From Pseudomonas sp. Q1-7 (GTDB taxonomy: Bacteria; Pseudomonadota; Gammaproteobacteria; Pseudomonadales; Pseudomonadaceae), in assembly GCF_028010285.1 (NCBI RefSeq), contig NZ_CP116304.1, positions 1,690,501 to 1,754,500 on the forward strand: 64,000 bases of DNA, read 5' to 3'. Below, in pieces: positions 15,679 to 25,500 of the stretch (position 1 is the stretch's first letter; each line of letters opens with the position of its first letter). The position numbers were made by a program, and so were the translations under genes. The notes under the pieces were generated by a model. The model was not told the DNA's origin. It saw nothing but the letters and a program-made list of their open reading frames with translations, and made no database searches.

Positions 15679-16845
15679 ATGAGCGTATCGAGCGATATTT
15701 CCAACCTGTTCAAGCATTTCGGCGGCAGTGTCGACCAGTACCAGGAGATTTCCCGGCGCGATGACGAGCACGATGCCCACAGCCGCTGGCCAGTCGTCTC
15801 GGCGGCCGACCCCCAGTCGCCCTCCCGTGACGGCCAGCGCAGTGGCCTGTTCGGCCAGCCCGCTGCCACGCCCGAGCCCCGTATCGAGCCGGTGATTCCG
15901 CCTGCCCCGCAGGTTCCGCAAGCGGCGCCCGTTGCCGAATCCTCGGCCTGGTCCGCCGCTGGCCTGCAGGGGCTGCTGGCCAAGCTGGCCCAGGAAGGCC
16001 GCGAGGAGGTCCGTCGTGAAAGGCCGGTCGATCACGTCCGGCCGCAACTGGATCACCTCAAGATCATCGCCGTGGTATCGGCCAAGGGCGGGGTCGGCAA
16101 GAGCACCCTGGCCGCCAATCTGGCCGCGGCCCTGCAGCGGGTGGGGCAACCGGTGCTGGCGCTCGATCTCGATCCGCAGAACGCCCTGCATCACCACTTC
16201 CAGCCGGCCACCGACCTGTCACCGGCGGCGCTCGACGCCGGCATCGCCCAGTCCGGGCGCGACTGGCGCGAGTTGGGCGTGCCGAGCATGAACGGTGTCT
16301 TCGTACTGCCCCACGGCCTGGTGGACGAGGACCAGCGGCGCGACTTCGAAGAGCAACTGGAGACCGACCCCTTCTGGCTTGCCCGACGCCTGCACGACCT
16401 GCAACTGGCCGAGGGCGCCGTGGTGATCGTCGACACCCCGCCGGGGCCGTCGCCGTACCTGCGCCAGGCCCTGTCGGTGGCCAATATCGCCCTGGTGGTC
16501 AGCCTGGCCGACGCCGCGTCCTACACGGCACTGCCGATGATCGACAAGCTGATCGAACGCTACACCGCTGGCCGCGACGACTTCCTCGGCAACGCCTACC
16601 TGATCAATCAGGTGGACAATTCGCGGCAGTTGAACAAGGACATCGCGCAGATCATGCACGGCCTGCTGGGCAAGCGGGTGGTGGGTGCGGTGCACCGCGA
16701 CCAGTCCATTACCGAGGCCCTGGCCTATAACCGCAGTGTGCTGGATTACGACCCGCACGGCCGCGGGTGCCATGACATCCTCCATTGCGCACAGGCCCTG
16801 ATCGGCCGGCTGGCGACACACGTCCGACACGGACAACCGGCATGA
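15679..16845 (+). CDS. wssA: cellulose biosynthesis ParA/MinD-like ATPase with BcsR-like N-terminus
   Basis: The 388-residue protein is the BcsQ/WssA ATPase. Residues from about 130 carry the deviant Walker A SAKGGVGKST and LALDLDPQNALHHHF, both typical of BcsQ. BcsQ-type proteins are thought to place the cellulose synthase complex at the pole and to be needed for synthesis. The first 40 residues (NLFKHFGGSVDQYQEISRRD...RWPVV) resemble the small protein BcsR, which partners BcsQ in enterobacteria. A Pro/Ala-rich linker joins the two. It is the first gene of the operon and overlaps wssB by four bases. Confidence 0.9.
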   Translation: MSVSSDISNLFKHFGGSVDQYQEISRRDDEHDAHSRWPVVSAADPQSPSRDGQRSGLFGQPAATPEPRIEPVIPPAPQVPQAAPVAESSAWSAAGLQGLLAKLAQEGREEVRRERPVDHVRPQLDHLKIIAVVSAKGGVGKSTLAANLAAALQRVGQPVLALDLDPQNALHHHFQPATDLSPAALDAGIAQSGRDWRELGVPSMNGVFVLPHGLVDEDQRRDFEEQLETDPFWLARRLHDLQLAEGAVVIVDTPPGPSPYLRQALSVANIALVVSLADAASYTALPMIDKLIERYTAGRDDFLGNAYLINQVDNSRQLNKDIAQIMHGLLGKRVVGAVHRDQSITEALAYNRSVLDYDPHGRGCHDILHCAQALIGRLATHVRHGQPA

Positions 16846-19025
16846 CCGCACCGGCGCAAAGGGCCGGCGTCCTGGCGCCGGCCTCCGGTCTCATGCGGCT
16901 GCTGAGTCGGCCAGCCTGCTACCGGAGCCTGGCGCTGCTGGCCTTCGGCCTGCTCTGCGTCATCGTCGCGGTGCCCCTGGAGCTGGAATCGCAACTGCTG
17001 TTCTCGGCCGTCTGCATGGGGGCCGCGATGCTGCTGCGGCGCCGGGCCAACCGCCTGACCATCCTGGCGATGATCGTGCTCTCGGTCATCGCCTCGCTGC
17101 GCTACATGTACTGGCGCCTGACGTCTTCCCTGGGGTTCGACGACCCGCTGGACATGGTCTTCGGCTACGGCCTGGTGCTGGCCGAGTTCTACGCGCTGCT
17201 GGTGCTGCTGCTGGGCTACCTGCAGACCGCCTGGCCATTGCAGCGCAGGCCCTATCCGCTGCCGGCGGACCGCAGCCTGTGGCCCACCGTCGACCTCTAC
17301 ATTCCCACCTACAACGAGCCGCTGGACATCATCAAACTGACCGCCTTCGCCGCCCAGGCCATCGACTGGCCGAAGGACCGGCTCAAGGTCTACGTGCTCG
17401 ATGACGGCCGCCGCGAGGAGTTCCGCGCCTTCTGTGCATCCGCCGGGATCGGTTACATCGTTCGCCCGGACAACAGCCACGCCAAGGCCGGCAACCTCAA
17501 CTTCGCGCTGAAGCAGACCGGCGGCGAATACATCGCCATCTTCGACGCCGACCACGTGCCGACCCGTTCCTTCCTGCAGATCGGCATGGGCTGGTTCCTC
17601 AAGGACCCGAAGCTGGCGCTGCTGCAGACACCGCACTTCTTCTTCTCGCCGGACCCCTTCGAGAAGAACCTCGACACCTTCCGCGAAGTGCCCAACGAGG
17701 GCGAACTCTTCTACGGCCTGGTGCAGGACGGCAACGACCTGTGGAACGCCACCTTCTTCTGCGGCTCCTGCGCGATCATCAAGCGCGGTCCCCTCGAAGA
17801 GGTTGGCGGCATCGCCGTGGAAACCGTGACCGAGGACGCCCATACCGCGCTCAAGCTCAATCGCCTGGGCTACAACACCGCGTACCTGGCGCTGCCCCAG
17901 GCAGCGGGCCTGGCCACCGAGAGCTTGTCCGGCCACATCGGCCAGCGCATCCGCTGGGCGCGGGGCATGGCGCAGATCTTCCGCACCGACAACCCCCTGC
18001 TGGGCAAGGGGCTCAAGCTCGGCCAGCGGCTGTGCTACCTCAACGCCATGCTGCACTTCTTCTACGGCCTGCCGCGCCTGGTGTTCCTCACCGCGCCGCT
18101 GGCCTACCTGGTGTTCGAGGCGCAGATATTCCAGGCGCCGGCGCTGCTGATCATGGCCTACGCGCTGCCGCACATCCTCATCGCCAGCGTCACCAACTCC
18201 ACCATCCAGGGGCGCTTCCGCCATTCCTTCTGGAACGAGGTCTACGAGACGGTGCTGGCCTGGTACATCATGCGCCCGGTGTTGCTGGCGATGGTCAACC
18301 CCAAGCTCGGCAAGTTCAACGTGACCGCCAAGGGTGGGGTGATCGACCAGAGCTATTTCGACTGGAAGATGGCCCGTCCCTACATCCTGGTGCTGCTGCT
18401 CAACCTGTTCGGCGCCCTGGTCGGCCTGGTCAAGCTGGGGGGCGACCCGGACGCCGACGCCGTGACCCTGCTGATCAACCTGATGTGGACGCTGTACAAC
18501 ATCGTCATCAGCTCCGCCGCCGTGGCGGTCGCCGCCGAGGCCCGGCAGATCCGCGCGGAACCGCGTGTGTACGCCCGCCTGCCGGCCACCCTCGGCCTGG
18601 CCAACGGCAAGACCGTGGTCTGCCACACCAACGACTTCTCCCAGAGCGGCATCGGCATCAGCCTGCCCGAAGGCGTGCGGGTGGAGCGCGGCGAGAACGT
18701 CCAGGTCTCGTTGTTCCGCGATGCCGAGGAAGGCGTGTTCCCGGCCACCGTGGTGTTCGCCCGTGGCCAGGTCCTGGGCTTGAACTTCGTCGACCTCGAC
18801 CTGCGGCAGCAGCGCGAGTTGACCCGCATGACCTTCTCCCGCGCCGACACCTGGGCCGCCACCTGGGGCCAGGGCGCGGTGGATACCCCCCTGCGCGCCT
18901 TGCGCGAGGTTTCCGGCATCGGCTGGCGCGGCATCCGCCTGCTGTCCCGGGCCAGCTTCGCCGAACTGGCCCGCAGTCTCCGTTCACTGGCCCTTGCAGC
19001 CAAAACCCAAGCGAGGAATTCATGA
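16842..19025 (+). CDS. wssB: cellulose synthase catalytic subunit (BcsA)
   Basis: The 727-residue inner-membrane glycosyltransferase (family 2) polymerises UDP-glucose into beta-1,4-glucan and passes it across the membrane. Motifs are in order: DLYIPTYNE (about 150), DDG (about 185), FDADHV (about 236), TED (about 329) and QRIRWARG (about 367). A C-terminal PilZ domain has RAEPR (about 570) and DFSQSG, the c-di-GMP binding residues, so activity should depend on c-di-GMP. Several membrane helices flank the catalytic domain. The ATG at 16842 overlaps the wssA stop (ATGA), which excludes the longer frame beginning at 16785. Confidence 0.96.
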   Translation: MTAPAQRAGVLAPASGLMRLLSRPACYRSLALLAFGLLCVIVAVPLELESQLLFSAVCMGAAMLLRRRANRLTILAMIVLSVIASLRYMYWRLTSSLGFDDPLDMVFGYGLVLAEFYALLVLLLGYLQTAWPLQRRPYPLPADRSLWPTVDLYIPTYNEPLDIIKLTAFAAQAIDWPKDRLKVYVLDDGRREEFRAFCASAGIGYIVRPDNSHAKAGNLNFALKQTGGEYIAIFDADHVPTRSFLQIGMGWFLKDPKLALLQTPHFFFSPDPFEKNLDTFREVPNEGELFYGLVQDGNDLWNATFFCGSCAIIKRGPLEEVGGIAVETVTEDAHTALKLNRLGYNTAYLALPQAAGLATESLSGHIGQRIRWARGMAQIFRTDNPLLGKGLKLGQRLCYLNAMLHFFYGLPRLVFLTAPLAYLVFEAQIFQAPALLIMAYALPHILIASVTNSTIQGRFRHSFWNEVYETVLAWYIMRPVLLAMVNPKLGKFNVTAKGGVIDQSYFDWKMARPYILVLLLNLFGALVGLVKLGGDPDADAVTLLINLMWTLYNIVISSAAVAVAAEARQIRAEPRVYARLPATLGLANGKTVVCHTNDFSQSGIGISLPEGVRVERGENVQVSLFRDAEEGVFPATVVFARGQVLGLNFVDLDLRQQRELTRMTFSRADTWAATWGQGAVDTPLRALREVSGIGWRGIRLLSRASFAELARSLRSLALAAKTQARNS

Positions 19026-21313
19026 GTCTCCAGCGCAACGGAACGTCTTCCGTCTGGTTCGGGCTGGCCCTGTCGGTCCCGCTGCTGCTGGCCAGCGCCA
19101 CGCCCGCCGGGGCGGAAGAGGCCGCTGCCGTCGCCGATCCCGCGACGAGCGCGCCCGCCGAGGCCGCGCCGGCCGATGCCGGCCTGAGCTACCGCTACAC
19201 CCTGCGCCAACTGGGCGCGAATTACCCGATGAACCTGCGCGGCATCGAAGGCAGCGACAGCGTCAGCTTCGACGTGCGCGCCGACCAGGTGGTGACCGGC
19301 GCCTCCCTCAACCTCGAATACAGCTACTCGCCGGCCCTGCTCAGCGACCTGTCGCAGATCAACGTGCTGGTCAACGACCAGGTCGCCGCCAGCCTGGCGC
19401 TGCCCAAGGAAACCGCCGGCACGCCGCAGACGCAGGTGGTGGATATCCCGGCGCACCTGATCACCGAGTTCAACCGTCTCAGCCTGCAGCTGATCGGCCA
19501 CTACACCATGCAGTGCGAAGACCCGCTGCACTCCAGCCTCTGGGCCAAGATCAACAACGGCAGCCAACTGGACCTGCGGGTTACCCCCATCAGCCTGCCG
19601 GACGACCTCGCCCGCCTGCCGCTGCCGTTCTTCGACCCGCGCGACGCGAGCCTGCTGGAGCTGCCCTTCGTATTCGCCGCGAACCCCGACGAGCGCAGCC
19701 TGGAGGCCGCCGCCGCGGTGTCCTCCTGGTTCGGCGCCCTGGCCAGCTACCGGGGCGCGAAATTCCCGGTGAGCGTCGGCCAGTTGCCGGAGAAGGGCAA
19801 CGCCATCGTCCTGCTCGGCGGCGACGCCGGCATCGCCGGTATCGAGGCACCCCGGGGCGACGCCCCGAGCCTGACGCTGATGGCCAACCCCAGCGATCCC
19901 TACGGCAAGCTGCTGGTGATCGCCGGCCGCGACGGCGAACAGCTCAAGCAGGCCGCCCGTGCGCTGGTCAGCGGCAACCGCGCCCTGTCCGGCGCCAGCG
20001 TGACCATCGAGCGCATCGACAGCCTGGCGCCGCGCAAGCCCTATGACGCGCCGAACTGGCTGCCCAGCGACCGCCCGGTGCGGATCGGCGAACTCATCGA
20101 CGCCAAGCGCCTCAGCGTCTCCGGCTACGATCCGGGCACCATCAGCGTCGACCTGCGCCTGCCGCCCGACCTGTTCAACTGGCGCCAGCCGGGCGTGCCG
20201 CTGCACCTCAAGTACCGCTACACGCCGCAGCCGGTCTCGACCAACTCGTCGCTGCTGGTGAGCGTCAGCGGCAAGTTCGTCAAGTCGTTGCCGCTGCCGT
20301 CCCTGGAGCGCCTGAAGGACGACGAGCCGTTGCTGGCCCGGCTGCAGTCCGACGACAGCCTGATCCGTGAAACCGACCTGCTGCTGCCGCTGGACAGCCT
20401 GCCGCTGCAGTCGGCCCTGCAACTGCGCTTCATGTACGACTACATCAAGCAGGGCGAATGCCGCGACATCATCATCGACAACATGCGCGGGGTCATCGAG
20501 CCGGACTCCACCCTGGACCTCAGCGGCTACGACCACTTCATCGCCATGCCCAACCTGGGTGTGTTCCAGAGCACCGGCTTCCCCTTCACGCGCATGGCCG
20601 ACCTGTCGGAGTCCGCCGTGGTGCTGCCGGAGGGCGCCGGTGTCGAGGAGCTCTCGGCGTTCCTCACCGTGCTCGGCCGTTTCGGTGAGTCCACCGGCCT
20701 GCCCGCCACCGCGCTGACCGTGGCCCGGGCCGAGGACGAGGCGGCGCTCAAGGGCAAGGACCTGCTGGTGTTCGCCTCGGGCAGCAACCAGCCCCTGCTG
20801 GAGCGCTGGGCGGCGCACCTGCCGGCGAGCCTGGACGGCGACCAGCAGCATTTCGAGCTGTCGGACCTGGTCTACCGCATGCGCAACTGGTTCAGCAGCG
20901 ACGAGCGCGCCAACCTGCGCCAGGCCCACGCCAGCCTCACCACCCGTGGCGGCACCGCCAGCGCCTACCTGAGCGGCTTCGAGTCGCCGCTGGACAGCGG
21001 CCGCAGCGTGGTGGTGATCGCCAGCGGCAGCCCGGACAGGCTGTCCGACGTCACCGCCGCGCTGATCGGCGGCGAAGACTACAAGGAGTCGATCCAGGGC
21101 AGCCTGGCCGTGATCAACGGCAAGCAGGTCAGTTCCCTGGTGGCCGACGAGCAGTACTTCGTCGGCCACCTCGGCTGGTTCAAGTACCTGCAATGGCTGA
21201 TGTCCCGCCACCTGGGCCTGCTGCTGCTGGTCACCGCCCTGGGTGTGGGCCTGATCAGCCTGCTGCTCTTCGTCAGCCTGCGGGCCCGTGCCCGGGCCCG
21301 CCTGAGCGACTGA
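19022..21313 (+). CDS. wssC: cellulose synthase periplasmic subunit (BcsB)
   Basis: The 763-residue partner of BcsA starts with a signal peptide (LLLASATPAGAEE). It has the long periplasmic carbohydrate-binding and flavodoxin-like regions of BcsB and ends in a single membrane helix (LLLVTALGVGLISLLLF) followed by an Arg-rich tail that docks on BcsA. It is required for glucan extrusion. The ATG overlaps the wssB stop by four bases. The length is usual for BcsB. Confidence 0.95.
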   Translation: MSLQRNGTSSVWFGLALSVPLLLASATPAGAEEAAAVADPATSAPAEAAPADAGLSYRYTLRQLGANYPMNLRGIEGSDSVSFDVRADQVVTGASLNLEYSYSPALLSDLSQINVLVNDQVAASLALPKETAGTPQTQVVDIPAHLITEFNRLSLQLIGHYTMQCEDPLHSSLWAKINNGSQLDLRVTPISLPDDLARLPLPFFDPRDASLLELPFVFAANPDERSLEAAAAVSSWFGALASYRGAKFPVSVGQLPEKGNAIVLLGGDAGIAGIEAPRGDAPSLTLMANPSDPYGKLLVIAGRDGEQLKQAARALVSGNRALSGASVTIERIDSLAPRKPYDAPNWLPSDRPVRIGELIDAKRLSVSGYDPGTISVDLRLPPDLFNWRQPGVPLHLKYRYTPQPVSTNSSLLVSVSGKFVKSLPLPSLERLKDDEPLLARLQSDDSLIRETDLLLPLDSLPLQSALQLRFMYDYIKQGECRDIIIDNMRGVIEPDSTLDLSGYDHFIAMPNLGVFQSTGFPFTRMADLSESAVVLPEGAGVEELSAFLTVLGRFGESTGLPATALTVARAEDEAALKGKDLLVFASGSNQPLLERWAAHLPASLDGDQQHFELSDLVYRMRNWFSSDERANLRQAHASLTTRGGTASAYLSGFESPLDSGRSVVVIASGSPDRLSDVTAALIGGEDYKESIQGSLAVINGKQVSSLVADEQYFVGHLGWFKYLQWLMSRHLGLLLLVTALGVGLISLLLFVSLRARARARLSD

Positions 21314-21322
21314 GGCGCGCCC

Positions 21323-22519
21323 ATGAGCCGAACCCGAACCGCGTGGTTGCCGCGCCTGTGCACCGGCCTGTTCGCCAGCCTGGCGAGCGCCGTGGCGCAG
21401 GCCGCCACGTGCGACGCCAACTGGCCGGACTGGCAGCGGTTCGCCGAACGCTGGGTGCAGGATGACGGCCGCGTGCTGGAGTCCAGCCTGCAGCCCGACC
21501 ACAGCACGTCGGAGGGACAGGCCTACGCGCTGTTCTTCGCCCTGGTGGCCAACGATGCGCCGCGCTTCGAGAAAATCTGGCGCTGGAGCCGCGAGAACCT
21601 CGCCGGCAACGCACCGCAGCACCAGTTGCCGGCCTGGCTCTGGGGCAAGGGCGAAGACGGCCAGTGGAAGGTCCAGGACCCGAACTCCGCTTCCGACGCC
21701 GACCTCTGGTTCGCCTATGCCCTGCTGGAAGCCGCACGGCTGTGGCGCAAACCCGAGTACCAGGCCGACGCCGGGCGCCTGCTGGGCCGCGTCAAGGCGC
21801 AGGAAATGGCCGACCTGCCCGGCCTCGGGCCGATGCTCCTGCCTGGGCCGGTGGGCTTCGTCCAGCCCGATCACCTGTGGCGCCTGAACCCCAGCTACCT
21901 GCCGCTGCCGCTGCTGCGCCGCCTGGCGCGGTTCGAGCCGGACGGCCCCTGGCGGGCCATCGCCGAAAACACCGCGACCCTGCTGGTGCGGGGTTCCGCC
22001 CATGGCTTCGTCGCCGACTGGGTCGGCTATCGCGGCACCTCCGAGGGCAGCGGCCTGTTCGTCGACGATCCGTTCAAGGGCGATGTCGGCAGCTACGACG
22101 CCATCCGCGTCTATCTCTGGGCCGGCATCACCGATGACGCCGACCCGCTGCTGGCCAAGGTGCTGGCCAGCCTCGACGGCATGGCCAGGGTCACTGCCTC
22201 CAGCGGCGTACCGCCGGAAAAGGTGGCGGTGCAGCAGGGTCGCGGCGAAGGGGCCGGACCGTTCGGCTTCTCCGCCGCCCTGGTTCCCTATTTCCATACG
22301 GCGCGGCAACCCTGGCTCGCCGACCTGCAGTACAAGCGCGCCAGCGCCGGCCTGGAGGCCGCGCTCGCGGGCGAGCGCAAGGCAGACCAGCCGCCGGTTT
22401 ATTACGACTACATGCTCAGCCTCTTCGGCCTCGGCTGGGCGGAGAAACGCTACCGCTTCGACGCCGAAGGCAGCGTTCACACGTTCTGGGAGTCTCCATG
22501 TTCCGCCACCACCCGCTGA
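21323..22519 (+). CDS. wssD: periplasmic endo-1,4-beta-glucanase (BcsZ, GH8)
   Basis: The 398-residue family 8 glycoside hydrolase is found in nearly all cellulose operons. It has a signal peptide (ending AVAQAATCD) and the GH8 catalytic region. STSEGQAYALF holds the general-acid Glu, and the DADLWFAYALLEA segment has the conserved Asp. It trims or edits nascent glucan in the periplasm. The gene begins nine bases after wssC and its end overlaps the wssE start by 22 bases. Confidence 0.94.
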   Translation: MSRTRTAWLPRLCTGLFASLASAVAQAATCDANWPDWQRFAERWVQDDGRVLESSLQPDHSTSEGQAYALFFALVANDAPRFEKIWRWSRENLAGNAPQHQLPAWLWGKGEDGQWKVQDPNSASDADLWFAYALLEAARLWRKPEYQADAGRLLGRVKAQEMADLPGLGPMLLPGPVGFVQPDHLWRLNPSYLPLPLLRRLARFEPDGPWRAIAENTATLLVRGSAHGFVADWVGYRGTSEGSGLFVDDPFKGDVGSYDAIRVYLWAGITDDADPLLAKVLASLDGMARVTASSGVPPEKVAVQQGRGEGAGPFGFSAALVPYFHTARQPWLADLQYKRASAGLEAALAGERKADQPPVYYDYMLSLFGLGWAEKRYRFDAEGSVHTFWESPCSATTR

Positions 22520-25500
22520 CCCTCGGTCTCATGCTCGCCCTGGCGCAGGGCGTCGGCCACGCCGACGACAGCGACGCCCAGAGCCTGTTGATCCAGCAGG
22601 GGCAGTTCTGGCAGGCCCAGGACAAACCCAAGCGCGCCGCCGAAACCTGGAACAAGCTGTTGCTGCTCGACGCTGCCCAGCCCGACGCCCTTTATGGCCT
22701 GGGCGCCATCGAAGTGCAGGCCGGGCAGTTGCGCAAGGCCGGTGAATACCTCGCTCGTCTGCAGGCCATCCAGCCGCTGCCGCGCCAGGCGCTGCAACTG
22801 GAGCAGGACATCCGCCTGGCCGAGCCGGCCAACCGGGAGAAACTGGAAGAAGCGCGCCTGCTGGTGGACAACGGTGAGCGCGAGCAGGCCGCGGCGGTCT
22901 ATCGGCAACTGCTGGGCGGCAAGCCGGCCCAGGGCCTGATCGGCCGCGAGTACTACAACAACCTGGGCTTCACCGAAGGCAACTGGGCGGAAGCCCGCGG
23001 CGGGCTGGAGCGCCTGGTGCGCGAACGCCCCGACGACGCCTTCGTCGACCTGTTTCTGGCCAAGCACCTGGCCCGGCGCGAGGACACCCGCGCCGAGGGC
23101 ATCCGCGCCCTGGCCAGGCTGTCCACCCGCGAGGACATCGGCGGCGACGCCGACGAGAGCTGGCGTCTGGCGCTGACCTGGATGGGCGCGCCGAACAAGG
23201 CTCAGGCGCCGCTGTTCGAAGACTTCCTCAAGGCCCACCCGGACGACGAGGAAATCCGTGCGCTGCTGGCCAAGGGCCGCAGCCAGCCCGCCGCCGGGAC
23301 CGGCGCCTGGCAGCGCGACGCCGGCGTGGCGCGCGGGCTCGAGGCGCTGGAACGGGGCGACCGGGCCAGCGCCGAACGCGCGTTTTCCGCACGCCTGAAG
23401 ACCCACCCCGACGATGGGGACGCCCTGGGCGGCCTGGGTGTGCTGCGCCAGCAGCAGGACCGTCTGGACGATGCCGAGGTCTTGCTGAGCAAGGCCGTGC
23501 GGCAGAAGGGCGGCAGCGCCTGGCGCAAAGCCCTGGATGAGGTGCGCTACTGGTCGCTGTTGCAGCGCGCCCGCGATGCCCAGGCCAAGGGCCGTGGCGC
23601 CGAGGCGCGCCGCCAGTTGGAACAGGCCATTCGCCTGAAACCGCGCGACGTCGCCGCCCAGGCCGCGCTGGCCGACCTTCAGGCCGAGCAGGGCGACTAC
23701 GCCGCCGCGGAGGCGGGCTATCGCCGGGTCCTGGCGCAGCAGCCTGCCAACGCCCAGGCTCGTCGCGGCCTGATCGCCGTACTCGGCCCACAGGGCAAGC
23801 AGGAGGAAGCGCTGCGCCTGATCGAGGCGCTGCCCAAGGCCGAACAGGACAAGGTCGGTGGCCTGGGCCAGATGCGCGCCGAACAGGCCATGCAGCGGGC
23901 CCGCCTGGCCGAACAGCGCGGCGACCCGGCCGGGCAGCGCGCCGCCCTGGAGGAAGCGCTGCGCCATGACCCGAACAACGCCTGGGCGCGTTTCGCCCTG
24001 GCCCGCCTCTATGTCGGCCTGGGCGCCGTCGAGGAGGCGCGCAGCCTGGTGGACGGCCTGCTGGCCAGCCAGCCGAAGGACCCCGACGCCCTCTACACCA
24101 GCGCCTTGCTGTCGATGCAGCTCGGCGAATGGCAGAAGGCCCGTGACAGCCTGGCGCGGATTCCGCCGGCGGCGCGCAATGCCGACGTCAACCGGCTGGT
24201 GGGCGAGGTGGATTTCAACCTGCGCCTGCAGGACATCCAGGCGCTGAACAAGACCGGCCGCTACCAGGAGGCCCGTGCCTTCCTGGTGCGCCTCGAACCC
24301 CAGGCCGCCAGCCACCCGCAGCGTCTGGCGAGCCTGGCCACGGCCTATGCCGAGGCCAGGGACCCGCAGCGCGCCATCGCCATGATGCGCGACCTGCTGG
24401 CGCGCAGTCCGCGCGCCGAACCGGGCCTGACCCTGCAATACGCCGGGGTGCTGCTGCAGGCCGACCAGGACGCCGAGGTCAGCGCCATCCTGCGGGACTT
24501 GCAGGGGCGCAGCCTGAGTCCGGACGAGCGCCGGCAGTACGACGACCTGCTGTTCCTCTACCGTGTCCGCCAGGCTGAGAAGCTGCGCGAGCGCGGCGAA
24601 CTGGCCGCGGCCTACGAGACCCTGGCGCCGGCCCTGGCGCAGCGGCCGCAGGACAGCCTGGCGGTGTCCGCCCTGGCGCGCATGTATGCCGCCAACGGCA
24701 ACCCGAGCAAGGCCCTGGAACTCTACAAGCCGCTGCTGCAACGCCAGCCCGACGATGCCCGGCTGCAGATCGGCGCCGCCGACATGGCCGCCCAGCTGCG
24801 CGACGACGGTTTCGCCGAGCAGTCCTTGCAGCGTGCCCTGAAGCTGGCGCCGAACGACCCGGACATCCTCACCAGCGCTGCGCGCATCTATCGCCAGCAG
24901 GGCCGTTCGGGCAAGGCCGCCGAGTTGCTGCGCAAGGTGGTGGCCCAGGAGCAGCGCCAGTCGAGCAGCCCGGCCTTCGCCGCCAGCGCGCCGGCTGCCG
25001 CCGCCCAGGCCAACCCCTTCGCCGGCATCGGCACCGCCGCCGCGATGTCGGGCGCCATCCCGGCGCCGGTGGGCGCCGAGCCGGCGGGGCAGGGCGAGCG
25101 GCTGCCCGCCACCGACCCCCTCTCCGCCGCGCCCATGGCGGTGCCAGCGGCGACCTACCTGGCCGATCCCTACGGCGGGGCGCTGGCTTCCACCGATGCC
25201 TACGGACAAACCGCAGCGGCCCTGGCGGCCAACCCCTTCGCCGAGCCGCCGGCGGCCGCCCAGGCGGACCCGCGCGCCGGCATGAGCGAGGCGGCGCGCG
25301 CCCTCGACGACATCATTCAGGAGCGCAGCGGCTTCGTCGCCCAGGGCCTGACCATCCGCGCCAACGACAGCGAATCCGGGCTGAGCCGTCTGAGCGACAT
25401 CGAGGCGCCCTTCGAGGCGAACATCCCGGCCGGCGACAACCGCCTGGCCGTGCGGGTCACGCCGGTGGCGCTGAATGCCGGCAGCCTCGATGACGACGCC

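Noticed and set aside
18380-22480. Minus-strand open frame of more than 1300 codons opposite wssB to wssD
   Set aside because: Same reason; the plus strand has BcsA, BcsB and BcsZ with their catalytic or structural motifs.
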